A stretch of 64,000 nt of DNA from NCBI RefSeq assembly GCF_014648355.1, contig NZ_BMQY01000003.1, positions 656,999 through 720,998 of the forward strand, written 5' to 3'. Source of the stretch: Couchioplanes azureus (GTDB lineage Bacteria > Actinomycetota > Actinomycetes > Mycobacteriales > Micromonosporaceae). How positions within the stretch are numbered: the stretch's first letter is position 1; the number at the start of each line of letters is the position of its first letter. A program made the position numbers and the translations under genes. Of this stretch, positions 40,402 through 49,298 are shown in pieces. Under the pieces are notes generated by a model. It ran no database searches and had not been told where the DNA came from. It was given only the letters and a program-made list of their open reading frames with translations.

Positions 40402-40896
40402 TTACGCGGCGGCGGGGCGTTCCGGCGACGGGCGCGGCTTCCACACCGATCCGGAGCATCCGGGGCCGACCGCGCACGCCGGGTCGGCGCCGGTGCAGGG
40501 GCGCAGGTGGCGGCGCTCCGTACCGTCGTCGGTCTCCGTCTCGTCCACGTGCACGGCCCGCAGCGTCCCGTCCGGCTCGGCCAGCACGTAGCGGGTGGGG
40601 TTGAGGGTGTCGTCCGGGAGCAGGACGTCGGCGCCGAGCCGGACCGCGACGGCACTGGCGATCGTCGCCTCGGGAAGCTCGCCGGGCACGAGGTAGCAAT
40701 CGATCATCGTCGAGAAGTCGCCGCCCACGTGCCAGACGTCACACAACACCGCGCCGTCGGCCGGGGCGTCCAGGGTCGCCACCGGTCGCTGCAGGGCCCC
40801 TGCTACGGCAAGTCGGATAAGTCTGGCGTCCAGAGCTCCCCGAGCGCACCAGTTCCAGAGGCCAGCTGTCGGATCGGCATCTGCCATACCGCTCAT
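40402..40896 (-). CDS. Hypothetical protein, 164 residues
   Basis: It starts at ATG 40896 (or 40887) after GAAAGGACG. The sequence is soluble and acidic, with several Cys (including CTGADPACAVGPGCSGS at the C-terminus, which may bind metal) and no transmembrane segment. I do not recognise a family. The GC3-rich codon pattern and divergent placement to gluA support a real gene. It may be lineage-restricted. Confidence 0.7.
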   Translation of the reverse strand: MSGMADADPTAGLWNWCARGALDARLIRLAVAGALQRPVATLDAPADGAVLCDVWHVGGDFSTMIDCYLVPGELPEATIASAVAVRLGADVLLPDDTLNPTRYVLAEPDGTLRAVHVDETETDDGTERRHLRPCTGADPACAVGPGCSGSVWKPRPSPERPAAA

Positions 40897-41027
40897 CGTG
40901 GACGTCCTTTCGCCACATATGCCCCCGGTGTTACTGCTCCGTGACCATTCTCGGCGCCATCCGATACCCCCGCCCTTCTAGAGTGGCCCCATCCGAGTGA
41001 ACCCAACGACGGGACGGTGGTCAGACG

Positions 41028-41774
41028 GTGACGACGAGTGAGCCTCTCATCGTCCTCGAGCACGTCAACAAGTACTTCGGCCCGTTGCACGTCCTGCAGG
41101 ATGTCAGCCTCTCCGTGGATCGCGGTGAGGTGGTCGTCGTGATCGGACCGTCCGGGTCGGGCAAGTCGACGCTGTGCCGCGCGATCAACCGCCTCGAGCC
41201 GATCAACTCCGGAACGATCACATTCGACGGCCGGGAGCTGCCCGCCGAGGGCAAGGCCCTCGCGCGCCTGCGCAGCGAGGTCGGCATGGTCTTCCAGTCC
41301 TTCAACCTCTTCGCGCACAAGACGATCCTGCAGAACGTCATGCTGGGTCCGGTCAAGGTCCGCAAGGAGAACTCCGCCGCCGTCCGCGAGCGCGCGATGA
41401 AGCTGCTGGACCGGGTCGGCATCGCGAGTCAGGCGGAGAAGTACCCGGCTCAGCTCTCGGGCGGGCAGCAGCAGCGAGTCGCGATCGCCCGAGCCCTGGC
41501 CATGCAGCCGAAGGCCCTCCTCTTCGACGAGCCGACGAGCGCCCTCGACCCCGAGATGGTCGGCGAGGTCCTCGACGTCATGACGTCGCTCGCCAAGGAG
41601 GGCATGACCATGGTGGTGGTCACCCACGAGATGGGCTTCGCCCGGCATGCCGCCGACCGGGTCGTCTTCATGGCCGACGGTCAGCTCGTCGAGCAGTCCA
41701 CCCCGGCCGACTTCTTCGAGAACCCGAAGAGTGACCGCGCCAAGGACTTCCTCTCTAAGATCCTGACTCACTGA
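41028..41774 (+). CDS. gluA: Glutamate-type amino-acid ABC transporter, ATPase
   Basis: A 248-residue ABC ATPase (GTG start). Walker A is GPSGSGKST, the signature is LSGGQQQR, Walker B is [12 protein letters not shown] and the switch His is VVVTHEMGF. It energises uptake by the GluBCD partners encoded directly downstream. Gene order ATPase, binding protein, permease, permease matches gluABCD of Corynebacterium and Streptomyces, which import glutamate. Substrate assignment is by that synteny. Confidence 0.92.
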   Translation: MTTSEPLIVLEHVNKYFGPLHVLQDVSLSVDRGEVVVVIGPSGSGKSTLCRAINRLEPINSGTITFDGRELPAEGKALARLRSEVGMVFQSFNLFAHKTILQNVMLGPVKVRKENSAAVRERAMKLLDRVGIASQAEKYPAQLSGGQQQRVAIARALAMQPKALLFDEPTSALDPEMVGEVLDVMTSLAKEGMTMVVVTHEMGFARHAADRVVFMADGQLVEQSTPADFFENPKSDRAKDFLSKILTH

Positions 41775-41822
41775 TACGTCCAATGCGGACTCCATTTTGC
41801 TCCCAGTAGGAGGAACGTGACG

Positions 41823-42677
41823 ATGCGCATCACCCGATTGACGGCTGCGGCCGGGGCCTTCGCCCTGGCCATGGCCGCGGCAGCGTGCGGCGGAGGCGAC
41901 GACAGCGGTTCGGGTAAGGCCAGCGGCATCGTGGGCAAGGCGAGCAGCGACAAGAAGCTCGTCGTCGGCGTCAAGGCGGACCAGCCCGGTCTCGGCCTGC
42001 AGACCGGTGGCACCTACACCGGCTTCGACATCGAGATCGCGAAGATCATCGCCAAGGGTCTCGGCGTCCCGGAGACCGGCATCGAATACAAGACCACCGT
42101 CTCGTCGAACCGCGAGCCGTTCATCCAGCAGGGCCAGGTCGACATCGTCGTGGCGACCTACACCATCACCGACGATCGCAAGAAGGCCGTCAACTTCGGC
42201 GGGCCGTACTACGTGGCCGGTCAGGACCTCCTCGTGCCCACCGCGTCGACGATCACCGGCCCGGAGGGGCTGGCCGGGAAGAAGGTCTGCTCCGTCTCCG
42301 GCTCGACGCCGGCCAAGCGGATCCAGACCGAGTACAAGGACGCCAAGCTCCAGCAGTTCGACTCGTACTCGAAGTGCGTGCAGGCGCTCTCCGACGGCTC
42401 CGTGGACGCGGTCACCACCGACGACATCATCCTCGCCGGGTACGCCGCCCAGGAGCAGTACGTCGGCAAGTTCAAGGTGGTCGGCAAGAAGTTCAGCGAC
42501 GAGCCGTACGGCATCGGCCTGAAGAAGACCGACAAAGAGGGCTGCGAGAAGATCAACGAGATCCTGAAGACCGCGGCGTCCGACGGCTCGTACAAGGCCG
42601 CGTGGGACACCACGCTCGGCAAGAGCGGCCAGGCCGCGCCCACGCTGGACGTCACCAAGCTGACCAACTGCAGCTGA
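41823..42677 (+). CDS. gluB: Glutamate-type ABC transporter binding lipoprotein
   Basis: A 284-residue periplasmic-binding (SBP family 3) lipoprotein. ATG 41823 has AGGAGGA at proper spacing; GTG 41817 is too close. The signal peptide ends at AAAACGGG, with the lipid-modified Cys near residue 23. The mature domain shows the family 3 motifs GFDIEIAKIIAKGLG and the hinge region. It is followed by a strong hairpin before gluC, consistent with making more binding protein than permease. Confidence 0.92.
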   Translation: MRITRLTAAAGAFALAMAAAACGGGDDSGSGKASGIVGKASSDKKLVVGVKADQPGLGLQTGGTYTGFDIEIAKIIAKGLGVPETGIEYKTTVSSNREPFIQQGQVDIVVATYTITDDRKKAVNFGGPYYVAGQDLLVPTASTITGPEGLAGKKVCSVSGSTPAKRIQTEYKDAKLQQFDSYSKCVQALSDGSVDAVTTDDIILAGYAAQEQYVGKFKVVGKKFSDEPYGIGLKKTDKEGCEKINEILKTAASDGSYKAAWDTTLGKSGQAAPTLDVTKLTNCS

Positions 42678-42688
42678 GCGACCGCGAC

Positions 42689-42724
42689 GCGGGCGGGGCC
42701 GGTGTGACTGCCGGCCCCGCCCGC
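42689..42724 (+). terminator. Intra-operon hairpin between gluB and gluC
   Basis: GCGGGCGGGGCCGG and CCGGCCCCGCCCGC form a perfect 14-bp stem with an 8-nt loop, 11 bp after the gluB stop. A 180-bp spacer rich in CGGCGCC/GGCGTCGC repeats follows before gluC. It probably acts as a partial terminator or 3'-end stabiliser for gluAB mRNA. Confidence 0.8.
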
Positions 42725-42903
42725 CGTTCCGGGCCGCTCGGCCTCGCTCCACCCGGCGCCCTCCCCGGCGCCTGATCGTTTCTCCGGCGCCGCCTCCCGG
42801 CGGAGCCTGCTGTTCCCGGCGTCGCTGTCCGGCGCCCGTGCTGTTCCTTCGGCGTCGCTCGGCGCCTGTCCTGTTCGTTCGGCGTCGCGAGGAAGCGAGG
42901 GTG

Positions 42904-43581
42904 ATGGACGTCTTCTCCGATCCCACCAACATCGACACGTACGTCACCGGGTTCCTCTGGATCCTGAAGCTCACCGCGGCGGCGACGGTCGGCTCCGTGG
43001 TGCTCGGCGTCGTGCTGGCCGCCATGCGCGTCTCGCCGATCCCGGTGCTGCGCGGCTTCGGCACCGCGTGGGTCAACATCTTCCGGAACACGCCGCTGAC
43101 ACTGATCATCTTCTTCTGCTACTTCGGCCTGTACTCCGCGCTCGGGCTGGCCCTGTCCGACGACGACATCGACCTCAACAACTACTGGCTCGGTGTCGTC
43201 GGGCTCTCCGTCTACACCGCGGCGTTCGTGTGCGAGGCGATCCGCTCCGGCATCAACACGGTGCCGGCCGGGCAGGCCGAGGCCGCCCGCGCCATCGGCA
43301 TGTCGTTCTTCCAGACGCTGACGGTGATCATCCTTCCGCAGGCCGGCCGCGCGGTGATCGCGCCGCTGGGCAGCATCTTCATCGCGCTGGCGAAGAACTC
43401 CACGATCGTCGGCACGATCGGCCTCATGGAGTCCTCGAGCGCGATGAAGGACCTGATCAACGCGAACGGCGACGCGGTCATCCCGATCTTCCTCGTCTTC
43501 GCCGGCACCTTCGCCGCTGTCCTGATCCCCACCGGCTACCTCTTCGGCTGGCTGGCCAACCGACTGGCGGTGAAGCGGTGA
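42904..43581 (+). CDS. gluC: Glutamate-type ABC transporter permease
   Basis: A 225-residue HisM-type permease with about five transmembrane helices. The EAA loop reads EAARAIGMSFFQTLTVIILPQA. ATG 42904 or GTG 42901 could initiate. It is translationally coupled to gluD (GTGA overlap). Confidence 0.92.
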   Translation: MDVFSDPTNIDTYVTGFLWILKLTAAATVGSVVLGVVLAAMRVSPIPVLRGFGTAWVNIFRNTPLTLIIFFCYFGLYSALGLALSDDDIDLNNYWLGVVGLSVYTAAFVCEAIRSGINTVPAGQAEAARAIGMSFFQTLTVIILPQAGRAVIAPLGSIFIALAKNSTIVGTIGLMESSSAMKDLINANGDAVIPIFLVFAGTFAAVLIPTGYLFGWLANRLAVKR

Positions 43582-44483
43582 GCAGCAACACCGACGCTGT
43601 CCTCTACGACCACCCGGGTCCGCGGGCGAAGACCCGCAACGCGGTGCTCACCGTCGTCTTCGGGATCGCCCTCGTGGCGCTGCTGTGGTGGATCTACCGC
43701 AAGTTCGACGAGAAGAACCAGTGGGAGGGCGCGCTGTGGCGCCCCTTCCTCGAGTCCTCCACCTGGACCGACTACATCCTGCCGGGACTGTGGTCGACGA
43801 TCAGCGCCGCCGCGGTCGCCATGGTGCTGTCGCTCCTCTTCGGCCTGATCTTCTCCGTGGGGCGGCTGTCGGAGCACTGGTGGCTGCGGATCCCGGCCGG
43901 TGCCGTGGTGGAGTTCTTCCGCGCCGTACCGCTGCTGCTCATGATCTTCTTCATCTTCTACGGCATCCCGTTCCTCACCGAGGAGCCGATGCCGCCGTTC
44001 TGGGCGGTCGTGGCGGGTCTCACCCTCTACAACGGCTCGGTGCTGGCCGAGGCGTTCCGCGCCGGCATCCACGCCGTGCCGCGCGGCCAGAGCGAGGCCG
44101 GGTACGCGATCGGCATGCGCAAGTACCAGGTGATGACGGAGATCCTGGTCCCGCAGGCGGCACGCGCGATGCTGCCGGTGATCGTCAGCCAGCTCGTGGT
44201 CCTGGTGAAGGACACGGCACTCGGCTACATCATCGGCTACACCGAGCTGCTGCAGAACGGCGTCAACACGCTCGGTGCCAACTTCGGCAACATCGTGGCC
44301 GCGGCCATCGTCGCCGCGGTGATCTACGTCCTGCTGAACGCGTCGCTGACGTTCTTCGCGGGCCTGCTGGAGCGCCGGACCCGGCGCACCGGCAAGGCGC
44401 CGCGGGTCGCCGCCGCCGACAACGACGCGGCCGACACCGCCGTGGCCGCCGGCGGCGCCGGCGCGGGCCTGTCGCAGGGCTGA
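43578..44483 (+). CDS. gluD: Glutamate-type ABC transporter permease
   Basis: A 301-residue permease, GTG 43578 overlapping the gluC stop. It has a hydrophilic N-terminus, one extra helix (about residues 22-40), the HisM-type transmembrane domain with EAA loop SEAGYAIGMRKYQVMTEILVPQA, and an Ala-rich C-terminal tail. It pairs with gluC to form the channel. Confidence 0.92.
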   Translation: MSSNTDAVLYDHPGPRAKTRNAVLTVVFGIALVALLWWIYRKFDEKNQWEGALWRPFLESSTWTDYILPGLWSTISAAAVAMVLSLLFGLIFSVGRLSEHWWLRIPAGAVVEFFRAVPLLLMIFFIFYGIPFLTEEPMPPFWAVVAGLTLYNGSVLAEAFRAGIHAVPRGQSEAGYAIGMRKYQVMTEILVPQAARAMLPVIVSQLVVLVKDTALGYIIGYTELLQNGVNTLGANFGNIVAAAIVAAVIYVLLNASLTFFAGLLERRTRRTGKAPRVAAADNDAADTAVAAGGAGAGLSQG

Positions 44484-44490
44484 TCCGAAC

Positions 44491-44538
44491 GAGCTCGGCC
44501 CACCTCCGCCGCCGAACGCGGGCCGGTGGGTCGAGCTC
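44491..44538. terminator. Terminator between gluD and rny
   Basis: GAGCTCGGCCCACC pairs with GGTGGGTCGAGCTC (14 bp with one G-U) around a 20-nt loop, between convergent gluD and rny; it can act in both directions. Confidence 0.75.
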
Positions 44539-44581
44539 AGCCACTCACGCACGTCGCCGGGTGGGGGAAGGACCTTGGTCC

Positions 44582-46306
44582 TCAGCGGGCCAACTCCGTG
44601 ACGCGCGACTCGCGGACAACCGTGACCCGGATCTGGCCGGGGTAGGTCAACTCCTCCTCGATCTGCTTGGCGACGTCCCGGGCCAGCACCGCGGCGGCGA
44701 TGTCGTCCACGTCCTCCGGGCGGACCATCACGCGGATCTCGCGGCCCGCCTGCATGGCGAAGACCTTGTCGACGCCCGTCTTGCCGCCGGCGATCTCCTC
44801 GATGCGCTCCAGGCGCTTGACGTAGGCCTCCAGGCTCTCCCGGCGCGCGCCCGGGCGACCGCCGGAGCAGGCGTCCGCGGCCTGGGTGAGCACCGCCTCG
44901 ACGGTCTGCGGCGGCACCTCGTTGTGGTGGGCCTCGATCGCGTGGACGACATCCTCCGACTCGCCGTACTTGCGGGCCAGGTCCGCGCCGATCAGCGCGT
45001 GGCTGCCCTCGACCTCGTGGGTGAGCGCCTTGCCGATGTCGTGCAGGAAGGCGGACCGCTTCATCGTCGGGACGTCCAGGCCCAGCTCGGCGGCCATGAT
45101 GCCGGCGATGTGCGCGGTCTCCACCAGGTGCTTGAGCACGTTCTGCCCGTAGCTGGTGCGGTAGCGCAGCCGGCCCAGCAGCGTCGCCAGCTCGGGATGG
45201 ATGTCGGTGATGCCGACGTCCACGAGGGCCTCCTCGGCGGCGCGCTCGCAGAGGCGGTCCACCTCGTTCTTCGCGCTCTCGAAGACCTCCTCGATGCGGT
45301 GCGGGTGGATGCGGCCGTCGAGCACCAGCTTCTCCAGCGTCAGGCGGCCGACCTCGCGGCGTACCGGGTCGAAGCAGGAGAGCAGGACCGCCTCGGGGGT
45401 GTCGTCGATGATCAGGTTGACGCCGGTGGTCGACTCGAACGCCCGGATGTTGCGGCCCTCGCGGCCGATGATGCGGCCCTTCATCTCGTCGCTCGGCAGG
45501 TGCAGCACGCTGACCACGCTCTCCGCGGTCTGCTCGCTGGCGATGCGCTGGATCGCGTCCACGACGATGTGCCGGGCGCGGGTGTCGGCGGTGCGCTTGG
45601 CATCCGTCTCGATGTCGCGGACCAGGATCGCCGCCTCCCGCTTGGCCTGGCCCTCGATGGTCTCGATCAGTTCGGCCCGGGCCTGCTCGGCGGTCAGGTT
45701 CGCGATCCGCTCCAGCTCGCGGCGGCGCTGCTCCTCGGCGTCCGCGATCGCGGCCTCCCGCTCGCCGAGAGCGGCCTCCCGGGCGGTCAGGTCGGAGTCC
45801 ATCGCGGCGAGGCGTCGCTCCCGCTCGACCAGCCGCTCGACCTCCTCCGCGTGCAGGCGCTCGCGCTCGTCGATCCGGGCGGCCCGCCGCTCGACCTCGG
45901 CGGCGTGCTCCTTGGCCGTGGTGTTGAGCAGCGCCACCTCGCGCTCGCCGCTGCGCCGGGCGGCCGCGCGGACCTGCTCGGCATCGGACTCGGCCTGGCG
46001 GTGCGCGTGCTCGAGAATCGTGTCGGCTTCCTCGTGCGCGGACTCGAGCACCCGCCGGGCCTCGGCCCGGGCGGCGGTCGCCTCGGCCTTGGCGGCGGCG
46101 ACTTCCGCGCGTACGGACGCCGCCTTCGCGTTCGCGTCGTCGACCTTGGCCTTGGCGCGCTGGAGGGTGCGTTCGCGGTTCTCCTGGTCGGCGGAGCGGC
46201 TCTCCTGGAGGCGGCGCAGGGAGCGGGCGCCGAAGACGAGGCCGGCTACGACCGCGGAGGCGAGGATGATGACCGCCACCGTGAGCACCCACACCAGGGC
46301 CGTCAT
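44582..46306 (-). CDS. rny: Ribonuclease Y
   Basis: A 574-residue membrane-anchored endoribonuclease that starts mRNA decay. It has an N-terminal transmembrane helix (1-27), a long Ala/Glu/Arg coiled coil (30-230), a KH domain ([12 protein letters not shown]), an HD phosphohydrolase domain with the metal pair H422-D423 (HDIGKA), and the C-terminal RNase Y domain. In actinomycetes it commonly lies between miaB and recX, as here. Confidence 0.94.
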   Translation of the reverse strand: MTALVWVLTVAVIILASAVVAGLVFGARSLRRLQESRSADQENRERTLQRAKAKVDDANAKAASVRAEVAAAKAEATAARAEARRVLESAHEEADTILEHAHRQAESDAEQVRAAARRSGEREVALLNTTAKEHAAEVERRAARIDERERLHAEEVERLVERERRLAAMDSDLTAREAALGEREAAIADAEEQRRRELERIANLTAEQARAELIETIEGQAKREAAILVRDIETDAKRTADTRARHIVVDAIQRIASEQTAESVVSVLHLPSDEMKGRIIGREGRNIRAFESTTGVNLIIDDTPEAVLLSCFDPVRREVGRLTLEKLVLDGRIHPHRIEEVFESAKNEVDRLCERAAEEALVDVGITDIHPELATLLGRLRYRTSYGQNVLKHLVETAHIAGIMAAELGLDVPTMKRSAFLHDIGKALTHEVEGSHALIGADLARKYGESEDVVHAIEAHHNEVPPQTVEAVLTQAADACSGGRPGARRESLEAYVKRLERIEEIAGGKTGVDKVFAMQAGREIRVMVRPEDVDDIAAAVLARDVAKQIEEELTYPGQIRVTVVRESRVTELAR

Positions 46307-46553
46307 CTCGTCGAGTCTCCCTTCGGCGCCGCAGGGGGTCTGCGGGTTCGTTGCTGTGCTGCTTCCTGCTGGGGGCAGGTCGCTATTTTGCGGGGTGGGT
46401 CCGCGGGTTGGTGCGTCAGGGATGCCCGCCCGGAGGCTGTGATCGCAAGGGGCTTCGGTGGACGGGCCGGCGGGTCCCGGGGGCGCTGGACCCCGGGCGG
46501 GACGCCCGTCGCTTCCCGCTCCCGGCTGCCCGGCTTCCCGGCTCCCGGCTACT

Positions 46554-46637
46554 GCCTGGCTTCCGGCTGCCTGGCTTCGCTGCCTGGCTTCCGGCTGCCT
46601 GGCTTCGCTGCCTGGCTTCCGGCTGCCTGGCTTCCGG
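46554..46637. repeat. 28-bp tandem repeat in a 1.4-kb gene-free stretch
   Basis: Three 28-bp units (46554, 46582, 46610; GCCTGGCTTCCGGCTGCCTG plus GCTTCGCT). They belong to the gene-poor interval 46307-47671. The same interval holds GGCC(G/A)TGGCC(C/T) variants at 46780-46890 and two copies of GATGGGTTCGCCGGG near 47417 and 47454. I see no coding gene there. Confidence 0.8.
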
Positions 46638-47671
46638 CTCCCGGTGACTTCATCGGCTGCCCGCTTGTGTTCGGGCGGTGGCTCCGCGGCCGTCGGCGAT
46701 GCGTGCGGCCGCTGCCGTGCTGCTGGTCAGCCACCGCGGACAGCTCGCGGATCCGCCGTGCGAGCCGTTCACGAGCCAGGGGCCGTGGCCTACGGGCCGT
46801 GGCCCGTTGGCCGCGGGCCAATGGCCTGCGGGCCACGGCCGGTGGGCCAATGGCCTGCGGGACGTGGGCCGTGGGCGGGCCGTTGGCCTGCGGGGTCGCT
46901 CGCGGGGCTTGCGGGTCTGCGGGCCGCTCGTGGGCTTGCGCTCGCGAGCGTTCTGCGGGTTCGCGGGCGGCGGGGATCGCCGGTGGTGCGGCGTCCGGGC
47001 GGTGCCGTCGCCGGGTGTCCGGCTCGCCGCGCCGTCCGGGGACCTCGCCGGTCCGCGTGGGCCAACCGTTCGCCGGCGTTCCGAACCCTCGGTTGGTGCC
47101 GATGGTCCGTCCTGCCGGCCTGTGCCGATGTTGTCGCCGGCGTTCCGGTCGTGGCGAAGATCTCGCCGCGTTTCCGGTCCGCCACGTAGCCAAAAGCTCA
47201 CCGCCGGTCGTGGTGAGGCACGCCGACGACGGTGATGGCCGCCGACGAGCCGTCCGCCAAGGGGTGCGGTCCGCCGCGGCGAGGTGCCGCCGAGCGACCG
47301 CTTTCCCGGGATGTCCGGCACGGCGATGGCGTCGCCGAGCTCATCCCGGCAAGCGGTCCGCCGCGGCGAGAGCGTCGCCGGGCGTCCCTGTCCGGCGGAG
47401 GTACGCCTCCCGACGATGGGTTCGCCGGGACCGCCGAAGTGGTGCGCTGACGGCGATGGGTTCGCCGGGCGCCCCACCCCAAGACCGGAAGTGATGCCGA
47501 AAAGTAATGCGATCTATGTTGTGCGCTTAGCCTGCGATGGTCGTGCAAACCTGTGTAACGCGAGGCTAGGTCGCGGGGGCCGGTTCGGTCAAGGACTCAT
47601 GATTCGGCCGCGGACGGGACGTACGGCACAGACCCACACCCGCCCAGGTCACGCACGGTGGCGTGCACCAC
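46638..47671. other. Gene-free, repeat-rich interval
   Basis: About 1 kb of low-complexity GC-rich sequence. All long frames in it are GC-skew artefacts with Arg/Pro/Ala-rich translations and no ribosome sites. The segment 47500-47600 is noticeably less GC-rich and contains no recognised element. No tRNA or rRNA was found. Confidence 0.5.
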
Positions 47672-47689
47672 GGTAGTCGGCCGACTACC
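47672..47689. promoter_or_regulatory. 18-bp perfect palindrome downstream of a membrane-protein gene
   Basis: GGTAGTCGGCCGACTACC is a perfect palindrome, 18 bp beyond the stop of the gene at 47708. As RNA it could form a short hairpin; a second, weaker hairpin (CCACTGG/CCGGTGG) lies between it and the stop. It could be a terminator or a protein-binding site. Confidence 0.5.
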
Positions 47690-47707
47690 ACTGGGCCGTC
47701 CGGTGGT

Positions 47708-49045
47708 TCAGGCGTAGCGGGCCCAGATGTCGCGCATCGGCTCCCACTTCTCGCGCGCACCTTCCTTCCAGAACGCCAGCAGGTACGCCGCCACGGGAGT
47801 GGACGCGTCGTCCCACCAGATCCCGGCCACGGTGCGACCCGAGACCCTGTAGGCGTACTCGACGTAGTTGCCCTTGGTCCGCCCCGACGGGGTGGCCCGC
47901 TCGACGACCGGGCCGACGCCGGGGGTGAGCGTGCGGGCGTCGACGTTCTGCCCGAGCGTCGTCACCCGGGCCTTGTCCCGGTCGGCGGTCGTGGCGTACT
48001 CGACGAAGATCACACTCATCGCGTCCATCTCGCAGCGGACGCGCGCCTTCTCACCCCGGTTCAAGACCGGACCCTTGTCCTCGCCGCTGCGGGAACAACC
48101 GGACAGGTGCGGTAGCCAGCCCTGCGCGACCGTGGCCAGCGAACCGGCGAACCGCGGCTGGTTGATCGCCACCTGGTTCTGCTCGTAGATCCCCGGGGCG
48201 CTGGGGGCCGGGTCGGGGGCGGCGGCCGTGCTCCCGGTGGGCCGAGGCTCGGGTGCGGTGCTGCGTCCGACGAACCAGCCGCCCGTACCGAAGATCAGCA
48301 GGCCCGCGACGAGGCCGGCGAGGGCCGGGACGACGAAGCGGCTCCGGGGCGGTTTGGGGGTGGGCACGATGCGGGGGCCGCTGCCGTAGCCGGGGCCGGC
48401 CTCGAAGCCGAAGCGGTCCTGGGCCGGGCTTGCTGCTCCCGGAGGACCTGCCGCACCCTGCGCGAGGGGAGCTTGAGCAGCGGACTCGGCGCCGAAGTAT
48501 CCCGGGCCGGCGACGTCGAGGCCGTACCGGTCGACCCCGGCGCCGGAGGTGGGCATGGCGGTATGGCCGGAAGCGGACCACCCCGGCGGGATGGGAGTTC
48601 CGGCAGGACCGGGAGCGGACCACCCGGGCGGCGACGACGTCGGACCGGCGCCAGAGGTAGGAGTCGCGACAGGGCCCGAAGCCGACCACCCCGGCGGCGA
48701 CGACGTCGGACCGGCGCCGGAGGTGGGGTATGCCTCGCGAGGGAAAGGTCCGTAGGGCGGGCTTTGAGGAGCAATGCCGGGATGGGCGGAAGCGCTACTC
48801 GGACCGACTGTCGGGGCTGCGCTCGGCGGCGGGGCTGCGCTCGGCGGCGGGGCTGCTGCCGGCGTGGTGTTGCCCGCGCTGGGAGGTACCTGCGGACCCG
48901 GTTGTTCGGCGGCGCCGGGCTGCAGCGGCACCGTCGTCTCGGATCGGTCGACGACTGCCCCGGGAGGCGTGGTCGCGGGCGTCGCGCCGGCGTCCCCGGG
49001 AAGGGTGGCGTCGTCGCGCCGAGCGCCGTGGGAGTCGTCTGTCAC
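47708..49045 (-). CDS. Pro-rich N-terminus, single-TM protein with extracytoplasmic domain; unknown function
   Basis: A 445-residue protein from GTG 49045 (VTDDSHGARRD). A long Pro/Ser/Gly-rich region (1-230) includes PTSGAGPTSSPPGWSA-type repeats. One transmembrane helix (about 236-257, FVVPALAGLVAGLLIFGTGGWF) and a C-terminal domain of ~165 residues follow, with Cys pairs (LSGCSRSG, VRCEMDA). The layout, with a disordered cytoplasmic Pro-rich arm and an outer sensor-like domain, is common in actinobacteria (septum- or wall-linked proteins), but the family is not identified. Confidence 0.78.
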   Translation of the reverse strand: MTDDSHGARRDDATLPGDAGATPATTPPGAVVDRSETTVPLQPGAAEQPGPQVPPSAGNTTPAAAPPPSAAPPPSAAPTVGPSSASAHPGIAPQSPPYGPFPREAYPTSGAGPTSSPPGWSASGPVATPTSGAGPTSSPPGWSAPGPAGTPIPPGWSASGHTAMPTSGAGVDRYGLDVAGPGYFGAESAAQAPLAQGAAGPPGAASPAQDRFGFEAGPGYGSGPRIVPTPKPPRSRFVVPALAGLVAGLLIFGTGGWFVGRSTAPEPRPTGSTAAAPDPAPSAPGIYEQNQVAINQPRFAGSLATVAQGWLPHLSGCSRSGEDKGPVLNRGEKARVRCEMDAMSVIFVEYATTADRDKARVTTLGQNVDARTLTPGVGPVVERATPSGRTKGNYVEYAYRVSGRTVAGIWWDDASTPVAAYLLAFWKEGAREKWEPMRDIWARYA

Positions 49046-49298
49046 GACGATGCAGGTTACCAGTCCGGTCGGGGCCCCAGACGCCGGCGAAGATTCGCGG
49101 AAAGGAATGGACCCGCAGCCCAGGCGGGTCGCGGGTCCATCGCCGGACGACCATCCCACCGTACGGCCGGCAGCACAGCCGGCGGCTGGGTGGGTGAGGC
49201 CCGTTGGCCTCGGAGGGGCGGCGCCGCAGCACCCCTGGGTTCGGGGCGGCGGCGCCGCGTCACTCCTTATGGCGCGTCACTCCTTGTATCGCGTCGCG

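Noticed and set aside
46458-47189. Protein-coding gene in the rny-47708 gap
   Set aside because: No ribosome site, low-complexity composition in all frames, and the frame crosses several unrelated repeat blocks.
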